A stretch of DNA of 64,000 nt from Streptomyces sp. NBC_01260 (GCF_036226405.1 NZ_CP108464.1:248001-312000), one strand, 5' to 3'; positions 51,396 to 60,873 are shown, counted from the stretch's first letter. Program-made: numbers and translations. The notes: generated from the letters alone by a model not told the origin.

Positions 51396-51848
51396 TTCAG
51401 AAGAGCCGCACCCTTCGGATTTCGCGTCGGCGTGCCCGGAATGAGCGTGCGCGTCTCGACCCGAGGGGTACGAACATCCATCGGGCCGAGGATCGCCAGG
51501 GTGAATGTGGGCGGCGGGCGGACCACACTCTCATCTGGGATGGGTCCCCTCTACGCCTCCAGCGCACTGGGCAGCGGGCACCGCCGGACCAGCACGAGTC
51601 GCACCACACGCTCCGGTTCACGTCCGCGGGCTTCCGCGCCTTCGGGCGCGCAGCTGGAACGGGCTCGCCGGCAGGCCGAGCGGGCTCAGCAGGAGGTGGA
51701 ATCCGAAGCGGCTCCCTTCCGTCGGCGCCGCCCCCGCGCGCCGGCGGGAACACCAGCGGGCATGGTGCCACGGACACCGCCGCCGGTGCCGCCGCCGGTG
51801 TGCGCGCCAGGAACTCACCGCCTTGTGGGCACCGGGCTGCCAGAATGA
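51396..51848 (+). pseudogene. DUF4236-like fragment without a recognisable start
   Basis: The frame reads FRRAAPFGFRVGVPGMSVRV, then RGVRTSIGPRIARVNVGGGR and TTLSSGMGPLYASSALG. That is the glycine/serine-rich DUF4236 pattern (R, G.R.S.G.RG.R.S.GP). No ATG/GTG/TTG start with a ribosome-binding site precedes the domain. After ERAQQEVESEAAP the sequence turns into Arg/Pro-rich text typical of a frame shift. It could still be expressed from ATG 51441 as a shorter protein. Confidence 0.5.
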
Positions 51849-52248
51849 CAAAGTATCGAACATGCGAGCCAGTGACGGGTGTGCGTTCGCTGCATTCGGT
51901 CTGAACCGGCCCGTCGTCTCGCACGCCGGTGAGGGGCAGAGCGAAGGCGCGGACGTGGCGGGTCAGGATGGCCCAGCTTCGGGCAGACAGTGTGATGGCA
52001 GCGAATTGGCAATTCCCGGAGTCAACCGGCCCGGGGAGGGCTTGTCGGGACCGGTTCGCCGGCTCGGGCGGAGGAACCGGCACGGCGCCGGGCACCCCGG
52101 ATCGCTTCTCCTTGGGTTTCCCCCCGTCCTGGGAGCTGTGGCGCGCCTGCCCTCGTGACCAGTGAGGAGCTGCGGATCGGACGGGAGGGGACGCCGCGGG
52201 GCGCGGGTCCGTTCACGGTCGCAGAGTCAGCCCGGCCGTACTGCGGGG
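51849..52248. other. Intergenic stretch without a recognised gene
   Basis: No frame has recognisable protein similarity. It lies downstream of the P-loop/TPR/propeller gene on the opposite strand. Confidence 0.45.
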
Positions 52249-55200
52249 TCAGTCGCCCGAGGAGCGCTCCGCGAGGGCGAGGGCGAGGGTGAACAGGTGC
52301 TGCAGGTGGGTGTTGCCGGTGCGGCGGGCCTCGATTTCCGCGCTGTGAAGGTGCCCGGTCGCGGCGAGGCGCAGGTCGGTCAGGGGGCGCTGGAGGACCG
52401 CGCCGGCGTGGTCGAGGTCGTACACGCGGCTGTGCCAGTCGAAATCGCGACGTTGGACGGGCTCGCCGACGGCCAGTTGTCCCGCGTAGGCGACGTACCG
52501 GCCGTCGGGGGAGGTGGTGATGAGGTTGAGGTGCTCGGTGCCCGTGAGGGCGGGTGGGGCCGGCCGCGGGGCGAGGGTATCGGGGTCGAGGAAGTGGACA
52601 CGTCCTTCGCCGGGGGCCTTGCCACCGACAACGTCCCACTCCGGTACGGAGAACAGGTGCTCCATGCGCGGCGTGGCCCGTTCGACATGGGGCCGCATGT
52701 GCGATCCGCCGAGCTGCCAGAGGGTCAGCCCGCCTTCCTGGCCGGAGGTGAGCAGTTGGTTGCGGCCGACGAATGTCAGGTCGGTGATCGCGTCAGGCTG
52801 TACCGGTCCTCCGATGGCCAGGGCGCCGCCGAGGAGCGCGTCGGCGGCGACCAGGACGTAGCCGTCGCAGAGCACCAGCCTGGTCCCCTCGGGGTCCACG
52901 GCGATCAGGGTGCCGTTGGAGAGTCCCCAGGCACTGAGGTCGACCTGCCGAAGGGCATCCGGCGAGGCAGAGCCGAGGCCCTCGTCGACCAGGGCGACGG
53001 GAAAAAGGTGCAGGCCGGCTACGTAGCCGAAGAGCATCGTGGCCCCCCTGGCGCCGGCCATCGTGGCCGCTCGCGCAAGGATAGTGGTGCCCTGACCGGT
53101 GTGGCGGACGAGTTCGTACGTCCTGCCATGGCCGGGTGACCTGAAGGCGATGACGGTCGAGGCGTCGACGCAGGTGATCGAACTGTGATCGGGCGGGCCG
53201 GTGTGCAAGGTGCTCCGGGTGCCGGTGCGCAGGTCGAGGGTCTCGATCGTCTCCTGGTAGCCGTCGGCGGTCGTGGCGACCGCCAGGGCGTCGCTGCCGT
53301 GGGCGAAGGAGATGAAGTCCTCGTTGAAAAGGTCCAGCTCGGCCGGGAGCCGGGTGCTCGCGCCCGCGGAGGCATCGGCAATCAGAGTGGCGGTGCGGCG
53401 GGCGGGGAGTGAGCGGAGGGCCTCCAGCAGCGCACGGTCGACCGCGTCGGCAGGGTGCCAGCGGCGCACGGGGATGCGGTGGGCAAGCCGGGCGGCGTCG
53501 GTCAGCGAGCAACGGCAGACGGCCTCCCAGTACGTCGGCCAGTCCTGTCGGCGGGCGAACTGGTCGGCTACGCGGAGGAGGTTGTCGCGGGTGGCCGACA
53601 GCTCGGTGGCGCGGTCCCAGCCCGACACTTCGACCGTGGTGCCGGGCTGCAGCACGCGGTCCTTGAGGTGAACCCGTGGTGAGCGCGCACTGGCCTCGGG
53701 GTCCTGGGGTAGTCCGGCGGCCCGCAGGGCGTCGTTCTGGTTGTGCAGGGCGCCGACCAGGTCCCTCTCGTGCTCGTCGGGGTTCGCTGCGGCGAGCTGC
53801 CTCCAGAGCCCGACGGACTCCGCGCCGGCAGCCAGGGCCTCGTCGTGGGTGCCGACGGCCGTGAGGCTCCTGCAGAGCAGGCCGAGCGCGCCGGCGAGAT
53901 GCTGCCGGTACGTCAGAGAGTTGTCGCCGGCTAAGCGGCGGTAGAGGCCAACGCACTCCGTGATGGCGGCGACAGCCTCCTCGTGGCGTGCGGCGTCGAC
54001 GAGTTCGCTGCGGAGGTTGAGCAGGGCGAGGGCGAGGTCGTGCCGGTAGCGTATGGGGTCGGCGTCGGCCAGTTCGCGCCAGATCCGGACGGCTTCAAAG
54101 GACGTCTCGGTGCCGTCACCGGGCGTGGGGGCGGGGCCTCCCGCCTCGGCGCCGGACGGAGGCCGCTCGACGATGGTGTCGGTGTCGGCCGCGCTCCGTA
54201 GGGTCAGGGCCGCGGCGTTGGTCAGGGCGATGGCGAGGCCGGCCCGGAAGCGCGGGTCGTCGGCCTCCCGTCGGCGGTAATGCTCGATCGCCTCCTGGTT
54301 GGCCCGGTACGCCTCGGTCCACCGCCCTGCGCGTTCCAGGTGCGTGGCAAGGTTGGCCAGAGCGGTCGCGAGGTCGAGGTCGTACCGCGGCCGGTCCAGC
54401 CCGTGGAGGCGACAGAAGATCCCCACCACCCGTTCCTGGGCGGCCACGGCCTCGGTCCCCCGCCCGGTCTTCACGAGCAGGTTGGCGTAGTTGGTCAGGG
54501 ACTTCCCGACGTCGACCTCGTAGATCTCCGGCTGCTCGACGGCCAGGCGTTCGAAGGCACTGACCGCCCGCAGCACGACGCGGACCGCTTCCTCCTGGCG
54601 GCCGAGCAGGCTGAGGTCGTTGCCGTGGTTGACCAGGACACCCGCCATCGCTCCGGGGCCGTCGGCCACGTCGAGCAGCAGTTCCAGCAGGCGGACCCGC
54701 AGGACGGCGGCGGCCACCTCCAGGTCGGCCGGGGTCGGGCGGGGCAACCGGTTGAGCACCTTGCCCAGCAACTCGTCAGGGATGGAGAGGAGGTTGGCTA
54801 GGGCGAGCAGGGCGGGCGCGCCGGCGGCCACGGCCAGGTCCGGATTCTCGTCCAGCAGCGGGAACAAGCAGCGTGGACCGACGTGTGGCCAGCGTTCGGC
54901 CGCCGCGGCGAGCATGGTGACGGCCCGGGTGGGCAGGTCGTCGTGGCGGGTGGTCACCGCGGCGTTCTCCGGGGCCCAGTGCTGCGCCGGGTACGCGGCG
55001 CGGTGGCCGGGCAGGGTCAGGGCGACGAAGTCCTCGGCGAGCCGGTCGGGGTAGAGCGGTTCGAGGACGGTGGCCCGCACGGGATCGGGTGGCGGGTAGC
55101 AGATCGCGTGGTCGGCGAGGACCTCGGCGGTGGGGCGCCCCAGAGACAGTGCGTTGAGGAGTGCGGTCCCGGAATCGGGGGACCGGGGGCCGCTGAGGGC

Positions 55201-56226
55201 TGCGCTGAAGACGGCCCGGTTCATCGTGGCGGGCGGAGTGGCGATCCGGCCGTGGTGCCTCTCCCGGTACAGACGTGCCCAGTTGAGCTGTTCCCGGTCC
55301 AGCAGGTAGAGGGCCAGTCTGGCGGTGCCCGGCAGGGCGGGTACGGCGGCCGGGTCGAAGGTGGCCGGGGGAACGGGCGCGGGCGGGGTACGGCCAGTGG
55401 CGTGCGCGTCGACTGCGACCAGGGCGGCCATGTGGACGGCCAGCACCAGACCGAACTCGGGGTGGCCCAGGTCGGCCGGGCCGTTGCGCGGCGGTGGGAC
55501 CCCGTACCGAGCGGCGAAGCCGTTCAGGGCGGCCCGGTACATGGTGTGACGTCCTTCGGGCTCCGCGGCGGTGTCCCTGCTGGGACTGTCGGGGCCGTTC
55601 GCGACGAGCGGTGGCAACAGCTGCTGAGAGAACGAGACCTGCTCGTTCACCAGCGAGGCCCGTAACGCCGGCCAGATGTCCGTACTGCGGGCGATCAGCA
55701 GGATCCGCACTGGGAGATCGGTGCGGTGCAGCAACGCGTTGCTGAACAGCCAGGTCAGCGAGGACAGCGGCCACCGGTCGGCGTAGTCGACCAAGAGAAG
55801 CAGTCCGGCGGTGCCGTCCGGGCGCAGGTCCTGGCTGCCGGGCGGCGGCAGGACACCGCCCGGGCCCTCGACCGCCGCGGCCACCGTCCACCCGAGCTCA
55901 GCCATCTGGGCCGCGAGCTCGTGCGCCATCCGCGTCTTGCCCTGCCCGCCGGGCCCGTGCAGCCACCGGGCGGCCCGGCCTCGCTCCTGGGTGCACCACT
56001 CGCGCAGCTCCCGCAGTTCCTGCTCGCGGCCGGTGAACCCGACCACGGCGAACCGGGCGTTGAGCATCCGGCTCGGCTGCTCGCGCAGCCACTCGTCGTC
56101 GAGCGCGGGCGGCGGCCGCCACAGCTCCAGCACGTACAGCGGCGTGCCGTCCCCGAAGACGTGGATATCGGCGCCGATCACCCCGTACGCGAACCCGCCA
56201 GTGGCGGTGACGTACTGGGAACTCAA
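52249..56226 (-). CDS. Large P-loop NTPase with TPR repeats and C-terminal propeller-like region (STAND-like)
   Basis: 1325 residues. VVGFTGREQELRELREWC introduces the NTPase; Walker A is GPGGQGKT (91-98) and Walker B LLLLVDYAD (142-150), as in NACHT/AP-ATPase-type STAND proteins, and LLIARS (about 175) fits sensor 1. A helical region follows. Tetratricopeptide repeats run from about 530 to 845 (NHGNDLSLLGRQEEAVRV, NYANLLVKTGRGTEAVA, NLATHLERAGRWTEAY and others). From about 930 to 1290 a repetitive beta region (LTFVGRNQLLTSGQEGGLTL, LITTSPDGRYVAYAG) looks like a degenerate beta-propeller. The TTG start overlaps the stop of the small upstream gene (TTGA), so the two are coupled. STAND proteins act as ligand-triggered switches, often in defence or signalling; the trigger and effector here are unknown. 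Confidence 0.75.
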   Translation of the reverse strand: MSSQYVTATGGFAYGVIGADIHVFGDGTPLYVLELWRPPPALDDEWLREQPSRMLNARFAVVGFTGREQELRELREWCTQERGRAARWLHGPGGQGKTRMAHELAAQMAELGWTVAAAVEGPGGVLPPPGSQDLRPDGTAGLLLLVDYADRWPLSSLTWLFSNALLHRTDLPVRILLIARSTDIWPALRASLVNEQVSFSQQLLPPLVANGPDSPSRDTAAEPEGRHTMYRAALNGFAARYGVPPPRNGPADLGHPEFGLVLAVHMAALVAVDAHATGRTPPAPVPPATFDPAAVPALPGTARLALYLLDREQLNWARLYRERHHGRIATPPATMNRAVFSAALSGPRSPDSGTALLNALSLGRPTAEVLADHAICYPPPDPVRATVLEPLYPDRLAEDFVALTLPGHRAAYPAQHWAPENAAVTTRHDDLPTRAVTMLAAAAERWPHVGPRCLFPLLDENPDLAVAAGAPALLALANLLSIPDELLGKVLNRLPRPTPADLEVAAAVLRVRLLELLLDVADGPGAMAGVLVNHGNDLSLLGRQEEAVRVVLRAVSAFERLAVEQPEIYEVDVGKSLTNYANLLVKTGRGTEAVAAQERVVGIFCRLHGLDRPRYDLDLATALANLATHLERAGRWTEAYRANQEAIEHYRRREADDPRFRAGLAIALTNAAALTLRSAADTDTIVERPPSGAEAGGPAPTPGDGTETSFEAVRIWRELADADPIRYRHDLALALLNLRSELVDAARHEEAVAAITECVGLYRRLAGDNSLTYRQHLAGALGLLCRSLTAVGTHDEALAAGAESVGLWRQLAAANPDEHERDLVGALHNQNDALRAAGLPQDPEASARSPRVHLKDRVLQPGTTVEVSGWDRATELSATRDNLLRVADQFARRQDWPTYWEAVCRCSLTDAARLAHRIPVRRWHPADAVDRALLEALRSLPARRTATLIADASAGASTRLPAELDLFNEDFISFAHGSDALAVATTADGYQETIETLDLRTGTRSTLHTGPPDHSSITCVDASTVIAFRSPGHGRTYELVRHTGQGTTILARAATMAGARGATMLFGYVAGLHLFPVALVDEGLGSASPDALRQVDLSAWGLSNGTLIAVDPEGTRLVLCDGYVLVAADALLGGALAIGGPVQPDAITDLTFVGRNQLLTSGQEGGLTLWQLGGSHMRPHVERATPRMEHLFSVPEWDVVGGKAPGEGRVHFLDPDTLAPRPAPPALTGTEHLNLITTSPDGRYVAYAGQLAVGEPVQRRDFDWHSRVYDLDHAGAVLQRPLTDLRLAATGHLHSAEIEARRTGNTHLQHLFTLALALAERSSGD

Positions 56227-56804
56227 GCGCGCTCACTCCGCTCCTGATGGACAATCACGTTGCCACCCTGAGAGGCGAACACCTGTGCGTGATCGTGGGC
56301 GACGACGTGCATCACCCACTGCTGCTCCTCCTCGGGCAACGAACGCCGCATCCGCTCGGTGAGGTCGCTCAGCTCGCCCGCGAGTTCCGGGTGCTCGCGC
56401 AGCAGCTCCTGCACCCTCAGCTGCCAGGCCGGCAGCAGGCTGCGCCGGGCCGCCGCCGTGTCGTCGGCCCGCGCCACGAGGGCGGCGTCGCCGTCCAGCT
56501 GCGCCGCGACCAGTGCGATCCGGCCGTCCGCGGCGGGGACGGCCTCCGTCCCGCCCTCCTCCGGTGCCGTGCCGCCAACGGGCTGCGCCGCAGTGCCGTC
56601 CCGCGAGCTTGTGCTGGAACGCCCAAAGAGCCCCAGTACACCAGTCCGGGTGGCCTGCCAGGCATCCGTAGCCATGGCCCCGACGAGAGCTGCCGATCCC
56701 GCGGTGGCCAGCGCCACTAGTGATTCCGCCAGCATTCCCCCGCCGTTCCGCCGCATCCGTCCTTTCATGTCTATGCTGCCACCAATCGCGTTGCAGCGCA
56801 CCAT
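56223..56804 (-). CDS. Small membrane-associated partner of the P-loop/TPR protein
   Basis: 193 residues. After a basic N-terminus (MKGRMRRNGG) there is one hydrophobic segment at about 25-45 (LAESLVALATAGSAALVGAM), then a variable Ser/Gly/Glu linker. A helical domain rich in Arg/Glu/Leu follows (AWQLRVQELLREHPELAGEL), and the C-terminus ends HDHAQVFASQGGNVIVHQ. Small proteins of this layout precede large NTPases in many actinomycetes. GGAG lies 9 nt before ATG 56804; ATG 56768 is an alternative. The 4-nt overlap with the NTPase gene implies a complex. Plausible roles are membrane anchor or effector. No named domain was recognised. Confidence 0.65.
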   Translation of the reverse strand: MVRCNAIGGSIDMKGRMRRNGGGMLAESLVALATAGSAALVGAMATDAWQATRTGVLGLFGRSSTSSRDGTAAQPVGGTAPEEGGTEAVPAADGRIALVAAQLDGDAALVARADDTAAARRSLLPAWQLRVQELLREHPELAGELSDLTERMRRSLPEEEQQWVMHVVAHDHAQVFASQGGNVIVHQERSERA

Positions 56805-57232
56805 AGTTGGGGACTCCGGCGGCCCGTCGTGCTGTCAGGACTCATTGAGCTGCGCTTCACCACCTGCACGTACGAGCAGCTGCGGTCGGCGTCCTGCCCT
56901 CCCCAGTACTGCGCGATCGCTGAAACAGTTGAACGTCGGGTCACCGCTGCAACGCGGGGATATGGCTCGTCAGGGAGTGCGGTCGAGTTGAGCGCCGTCG
57001 AGACAGAGAAGGTGCCAGCTGTAGCTGGCTGGCAGCCTATGGCCACGAAGGTATTCGTTCGCCCTATGACGGGGTGCCCGTGCCGTCAGAATCGGTCGCC
57101 CCGTCTCCGCCAGTCCAGCAGCCGCACGGCGGGGCTCCGCGAGGATGGACCAGGCGGGTCCTCTTCTACTCACGGAACCGGCGGCGCGGCCCATCTCCAC
57201 CGCGACGCCAGACGCCCCGCCGCGACACGGCC
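56805..57232. other. Intergenic stretch without a recognised gene
   Basis: Upstream of the small membrane-protein gene. It should hold the promoter of the two-gene module. No coding similarity was seen in any frame. Confidence 0.45.
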
Positions 57233-57264
57233 GTACCCCCGTCGGCACCTGCCGACGGGGGTAC
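57233..57264. terminator. Perfect 14-bp hairpin without an adjacent gene
   Basis: GTACCCCCGTCGGC and GCCGACGGGGGTAC pair perfectly across a 4-nt loop (ACCT). It has the form of a factor-independent hairpin terminator, yet no gene is recognised within 400 nt on either side. Confidence 0.65.
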
Positions 57265-57900
57265 GCATCTCTCACGTCGCTCTCACCAACACCGCGGACG
57301 CTCCTGGATCACAGCGACGTGACCTGCACTTACGTGCCTTCCCTGGACCACCCTGGACCGCACAAGACACGATTTACAACCTGTGCCAGGTGGGACCGTC
57401 AGCTCGGAGCCGCCAACTCAACACAGCAACGTTCCCAGGGCCTGAATTGATCAAGATCGAGACAAGTTCGATCCATCACTCCCGGCTGGGTCTCCACGGT
57501 CACCGTGTTCACAGTCCGTGAGTTGCTGCCGTTGAGCCACCAGCACACGACGCATTCGCTGGCCGTGGACAGCTCCTCTTGCTGTGGCAGCCCACAGCGG
57601 CTTGACCGGACCGCAGCGCCACCATTCGTCGGCCAGACCGTTCACCCGAGGGGCATCCCGGAGCCCGGTCGCCTCAACCGACAGCCGAATCGACCTGACA
57701 CCCAATCAGGAAAGTCAGCATTAAGTCAGCATCCGTCCTGGCACACAAGGTCAGACGCGGGCACAGATGGGAACGCCGGTCCAGCGGAAGGCCTTCCTCT
57801 GAGGCACTCTCAGCCGCTTCCAGACCTCCCCCGCCCACAGCAACGACGCAGGCATGATCGGGCACACCTCGAAAGCCACGAACCCGTAAGAACCCGCAGC
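57265..57900. other. Intergenic stretch without a recognised gene
   Basis: Between the orphan hairpin and the pirin gene. Several long frames are open because of GC bias, but none shows conserved motifs; it looks like degraded sequence. Confidence 0.45.
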
Positions 57901-58866
57901 TCAGCGCACACGTCCACGCGGCTTCAGGGGCACAGCGGGCAGTGCGGGAGCAGGGAGCGGCGCACCGCCATAGCCACGTACGGTGCCGAACCGTTCACCA
58001 TTCATCCAGTCCTCGCGGGCCTGCGTGATATCACCTTGGGTTCTGGCCACGAAGTTCCACCACATGACGATCTCCTCCTCGAAGGGCTCACCGCCCACGA
58101 GCATCAGGCCGGCGTCCGATTCCGCGCGCAGCGGGAGTTCCGTGCGGCCGCAGCCGAGGTAGAGCATCGAGCCCGGCAGGACGGGTACGCCGTCGACCTC
58201 GGCCTCGCCGGACATCGACAGCACCGCGTACTCGAAGTCGGGGTCGAGCGGGAGGCGCGCCTCGGCTCCCCGGCTCAGGGCCAGGTCCGCGCCGACGATC
58301 GGGGTGTACGCGGTGCCGGGCGAGGTCGCGCCGTCGAGGTCTCCGAGGATCACGGTGGCGGTGAGGCCCGGGGCGGTGACCGTCGGCAGGTCGGAGTGGT
58401 GCTGGAAGTGCGGCTCGACGTCGCGGTGGGCGTCCGGGAGCGCAACCCAGAGCTGAGCGCCGTGCAGCAGCGCGGCGTGCGACCTGGGGCTCTCCTCGGA
58501 GTGGCTGATCGCCCGGCCCGAGGTCATCAGGCCGAGTTCGTACGGGCGGATCGTCGCCAGGCTGCCGAGGCTGTCGCGGTGCAGGACCTCGCCCTCGTGC
58601 AGCCAGCTGACCGTCTGCAGGCCCATGTGGGGATGGGGTGGCACCTGCATGCCGGGCTCGTCGGTGATGTCGTCGGGGCCGTAATGATCGACGAAGGCCC
58701 ACGCACCGACCATGCGGCGGCCCAGATTGGGCAGCAGTCTGCGCACTTCGGTGGACTCCCCGAGCTTCACCCGGCGCGGGGTGAGGAGTTCACGTACCGG
58801 TTCGGCGACGACGAAGCCGCGCCCTCCACAGACGGAGGGCGCGGCCTGGCGATCGAGATTGCTCAT
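57901..58866 (-). CDS. Pirin-family protein (bicupin)
   Basis: 321 residues. The N-terminal cupin holds the pirin metal signature VPPHPHMGLQTVSWLHEG followed by HRDSLG and RPYELGLMTSGRAISHSE. The C-terminal cupin (about 170-290) has AVLSMSGEAEVDGVPVLPGS. Pirins bind Fe and act as quercetin dioxygenase-like enzymes or redox-responsive regulators. ATG 58866 is chosen because an upstream in-frame start adds only non-conserved residues. It is divergent from the TPR gene; the AT-rich 58915-58950 stretch probably has both promoters. Confidence 0.9.
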   Translation of the reverse strand: MSNLDRQAAPSVCGGRGFVVAEPVRELLTPRRVKLGESTEVRRLLPNLGRRMVGAWAFVDHYGPDDITDEPGMQVPPHPHMGLQTVSWLHEGEVLHRDSLGSLATIRPYELGLMTSGRAISHSEESPRSHAALLHGAQLWVALPDAHRDVEPHFQHHSDLPTVTAPGLTATVILGDLDGATSPGTAYTPIVGADLALSRGAEARLPLDPDFEYAVLSMSGEAEVDGVPVLPGSMLYLGCGRTELPLRAESDAGLMLVGGEPFEEEIVMWWNFVARTQGDITQAREDWMNGERFGTVRGYGGAPLPAPALPAVPLKPRGRVR

Positions 58867-59009
58867 GGCGCTCAACCTATTCCCGTGCGGGTCGGGGCGG
58901 GCGTCGCCCACGCCGAAAATTTAGTGGAATGTTAAACCATATCTTGGTGTTGTGGCGATTGGACGCGTACGGGACCGGCCCGGCGGCGTACCTCGACCGA
59001 AGAGGACGG

Positions 59010-59366
59010 ATGAGCGACACCTACTACGAGTTCGGTACCGCCGCCGAGCGGTGGGAGCGCGCACAGTTCTTCTTCGGGGCGAAGGAGTACATGGTCGCCG
59101 CCCGGATTCTGGGCGGGCTCGTCGAGGAGGCGCCCGAGCAGGTCGCGCCGCGGTTGCTGCTGGCCAGGGCCTACTACCACTCGGCGCGGCTCGGCCGGGC
59201 CGAGACGGAGCTGCGCGCGGTGCTGGAGCTCGATCCCGTCGAGTACTACGCACGGCTGATGCTCGGCCGCACACTGGAGCGGCAGGGGCGCCGGACGGAG
59301 GCGGCCACGCACCTGCGGGTGGCGGCCGCGCTGTCCGGGGACTTCACCCCGACCGGCGGCGCGTAG
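59010..59366 (+). CDS. Small tetratricopeptide-repeat protein
   Basis: 118 residues. Two to three TPR units are visible: ERAQFFFGAKEYMVAARIL, PRLLLARAYYHSARLGRAE and ARLMLGRTLERQGRRTEAA. No catalytic domain, signal or membrane segment, so it is a cytoplasmic protein-binding adaptor. ATG 59010 follows GAGGACGG; an in-frame upstream start at 58929 would add 27 low-complexity residues and is less likely. Homologues beside pirin genes are common in Streptomyces, which suggests a functional link of unknown nature. Confidence 0.82.
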   Translation: MSDTYYEFGTAAERWERAQFFFGAKEYMVAARILGGLVEEAPEQVAPRLLLARAYYHSARLGRAETELRAVLELDPVEYYARLMLGRTLERQGRRTEAATHLRVAAALSGDFTPTGGA

Positions 59367-59477
59367 CCGCAGGCCCCGGGAAACGCCGGAGGCCGGTGAA
59401 CCATTGGGTACGGGCGGGCCGCGGCCGGAGGATATCCGGGTGCGGCCCGTTCCTGGCGCGTGATAGTCAGCTGAGTC

Positions 59478-59987
59478 ATGACTGTTCTCGGCACGCCACG
59501 CCTCCTGCTCCGCCCGATAAGCGTCTCCGATGCCGAGCACGTGGTGGAGGGCCTGCCGCCGGACGGCGTCCGCTGGGCAGCCGGGTACCCCTCCCCGGGC
59601 GAGCGGGCGGCGGCCGCGCGCTTCCTCAACACCTGTGCGGACACCGGGGATCCGAGCCCGTTCGGCTCCTACGAGATACAGCTCGGCGAGGACGGGCCGG
59701 TGATCGGCGGGATAGGGTTCCACGGCGTACCCGACGGGGACGGGCACGTCACGATCGGTTATGGACTCGTGCCGTCGGTCCAGGGCATGGGGTACGCCTC
59801 CGAGGCGCTCCGCGCGCTGCTGCGGTTCGCCCGCGCCCGGGGCGTCGCCTGCGTGCACGGGGACGCCGACCTCGACAACCTCGCGTCCCAGCGCGTCATG
59901 ACGGCCGCGGGCATGCGTCTGGTGAGGCAGGACTCGCTCCTGAAGCACTACCGGATGGACTGGGACGACGCGGTGCGGCAGGAGTGA
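59478..59987 (+). CDS. GNAT-family N-acetyltransferase (RimJ/RimL type)
   Basis: 169 residues. TPRLLLRPISVSDAEHV is the usual start of the group; IGYGLVPSVQGMGYASEAL is the acetyl-CoA-binding motif A (Q/RxxGxG/A); HGDADLDNLASQRVMTAAGM is the conserved D-N-x-A-S motif near the C-terminus. It transfers acetyl from acetyl-CoA to an amine such as a ribosomal protein N-terminus or small amine; the substrate is unknown. Single gene ended by a strong hairpin. Confidence 0.88.
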   Translation: MTVLGTPRLLLRPISVSDAEHVVEGLPPDGVRWAAGYPSPGERAAAARFLNTCADTGDPSPFGSYEIQLGEDGPVIGGIGFHGVPDGDGHVTIGYGLVPSVQGMGYASEALRALLRFARARGVACVHGDADLDNLASQRVMTAAGMRLVRQDSLLKHYRMDWDDAVRQE

Positions 59988-60000
59988 GGCGGGGCCGGAG

Positions 60001-60042
60001 ACGGCTGAACCCGCCGGGATCGCACCCTGCGGGTTCAGCCGT
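60001..60042. terminator. Bidirectional terminator between GNAT and cbtA
   Basis: ACGGCTGAACCCGC and GCGGGTTCAGCCGT pair perfectly (14 bp) with a 14-nt loop. It lies between two convergent genes, 13 nt from the GNAT stop and 29 nt from the cbtA stop. Confidence 0.8.
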
Positions 60043-60070
60043 ACTCCGGCCCGGACCGTGTCCGCGTCGG

Positions 60071-60844
60071 TCAGCCTGCGGCGGTGGCGGCTCGTTTCGC
60101 CGTTCCGCTGCCGGCCGTGACCGCCCCGGCCCTCGGCACCAGCAGCCGTTCGGTGAGGTAGCCGAAGACCAGGCCGAAGGTGGTCCAGAGCGTGAACTGG
60201 ACCGCGAGCGTGGCCAGCCGGAACTGCCACAGCAGGGTGGCCGGGAAGTCCTTTCCGACCTCGTTGAACGAGGGCAGGAAGGCGTACGCGAGGCCGATCA
60301 GCAGCACATAGCCGGCCGCTGCGGTGATCGTCGCGTTCCAGGCACCCGTGCGGGGAGCCAGCCGCTTGCCGAGGATGACGGCGACGACGGCCAGCAGCAC
60401 GCTGAGAGCGACCATCAGGAAGAACAGCGCGGTGCGTTTGCCGATGGTGTCGGGGTTGCCGACCGCCGGCGGATTCGCCGGGTACTTCAGGAACGGCACG
60501 ACGTACACGGCCAGCAGGGCAGCTCCCGCGATCAGCGCCGCCGTGGCCCGCGGGCCGAACCGGCCCATCCGGCCGAGCGCGTAGCAGAAGACGAGTGCGG
60601 CGATGCCGCCGATGGCCACTCCGAAGACGAGTACGCCGGTGGCGAGGCCCGCGGTGGACTGCACGGTGCGGCTGACGAGTTCCTCGCCGCCGCCGTGGTC
60701 GTGGCTGTGCGCCTCTTCGAGGGCGATGGCCGCGTCCACGCGGGACTCACCGAGGCAGTAGGCGACGATCAGCGCGAGCGCGCCCGCGACGAGGCCGGCC
60801 AGCATGCCGCGGACCAGTAGAGCTCTGACAGATATGGAGTTCAT
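60071..60844 (-). CDS. cbtA: CbtA cobalt transporter subunit
   Basis: 257 residues with six to seven hydrophobic segments. The N-terminal helix has RALLVRGMLAGLVAG. A His-rich loop (EEAHSHDHGGGEE) follows the first span, as in CbtA proteins, and LKYPANPP lies in the middle. It forms a cobalt uptake system with CbtB, feeding cobalamin synthesis. It is 29 nt downstream of cbtB and both follow a cobalamin riboswitch. ATG 60844 aligns with the first membrane helix; longer upstream readings run into cbtB. Confidence 0.92.
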   Translation of the reverse strand: MNSISVRALLVRGMLAGLVAGALALIVAYCLGESRVDAAIALEEAHSHDHGGGEELVSRTVQSTAGLATGVLVFGVAIGGIAALVFCYALGRMGRFGPRATAALIAGAALLAVYVVPFLKYPANPPAVGNPDTIGKRTALFFLMVALSVLLAVVAVILGKRLAPRTGAWNATITAAAGYVLLIGLAYAFLPSFNEVGKDFPATLLWQFRLATLAVQFTLWTTFGLVFGYLTERLLVPRAGAVTAGSGTAKRAATAAG

Positions 60845-60873
60845 GAGGGATTCCCCTGGATCAGCCCGGTGGG

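Noticed and set aside
57505..58935. 476-codon plus-strand frame across the pirin gene
   Set aside because: It runs antisense through the pirin gene and its first part shows no conserved features.
58915..58950. AT-rich pirin/TPR intergenic stretch as a clear operator
   Set aside because: It contains short imperfect repeats only (TTTAGTGGAATGTTAAACCA); symmetry is too weak to support a specific site.
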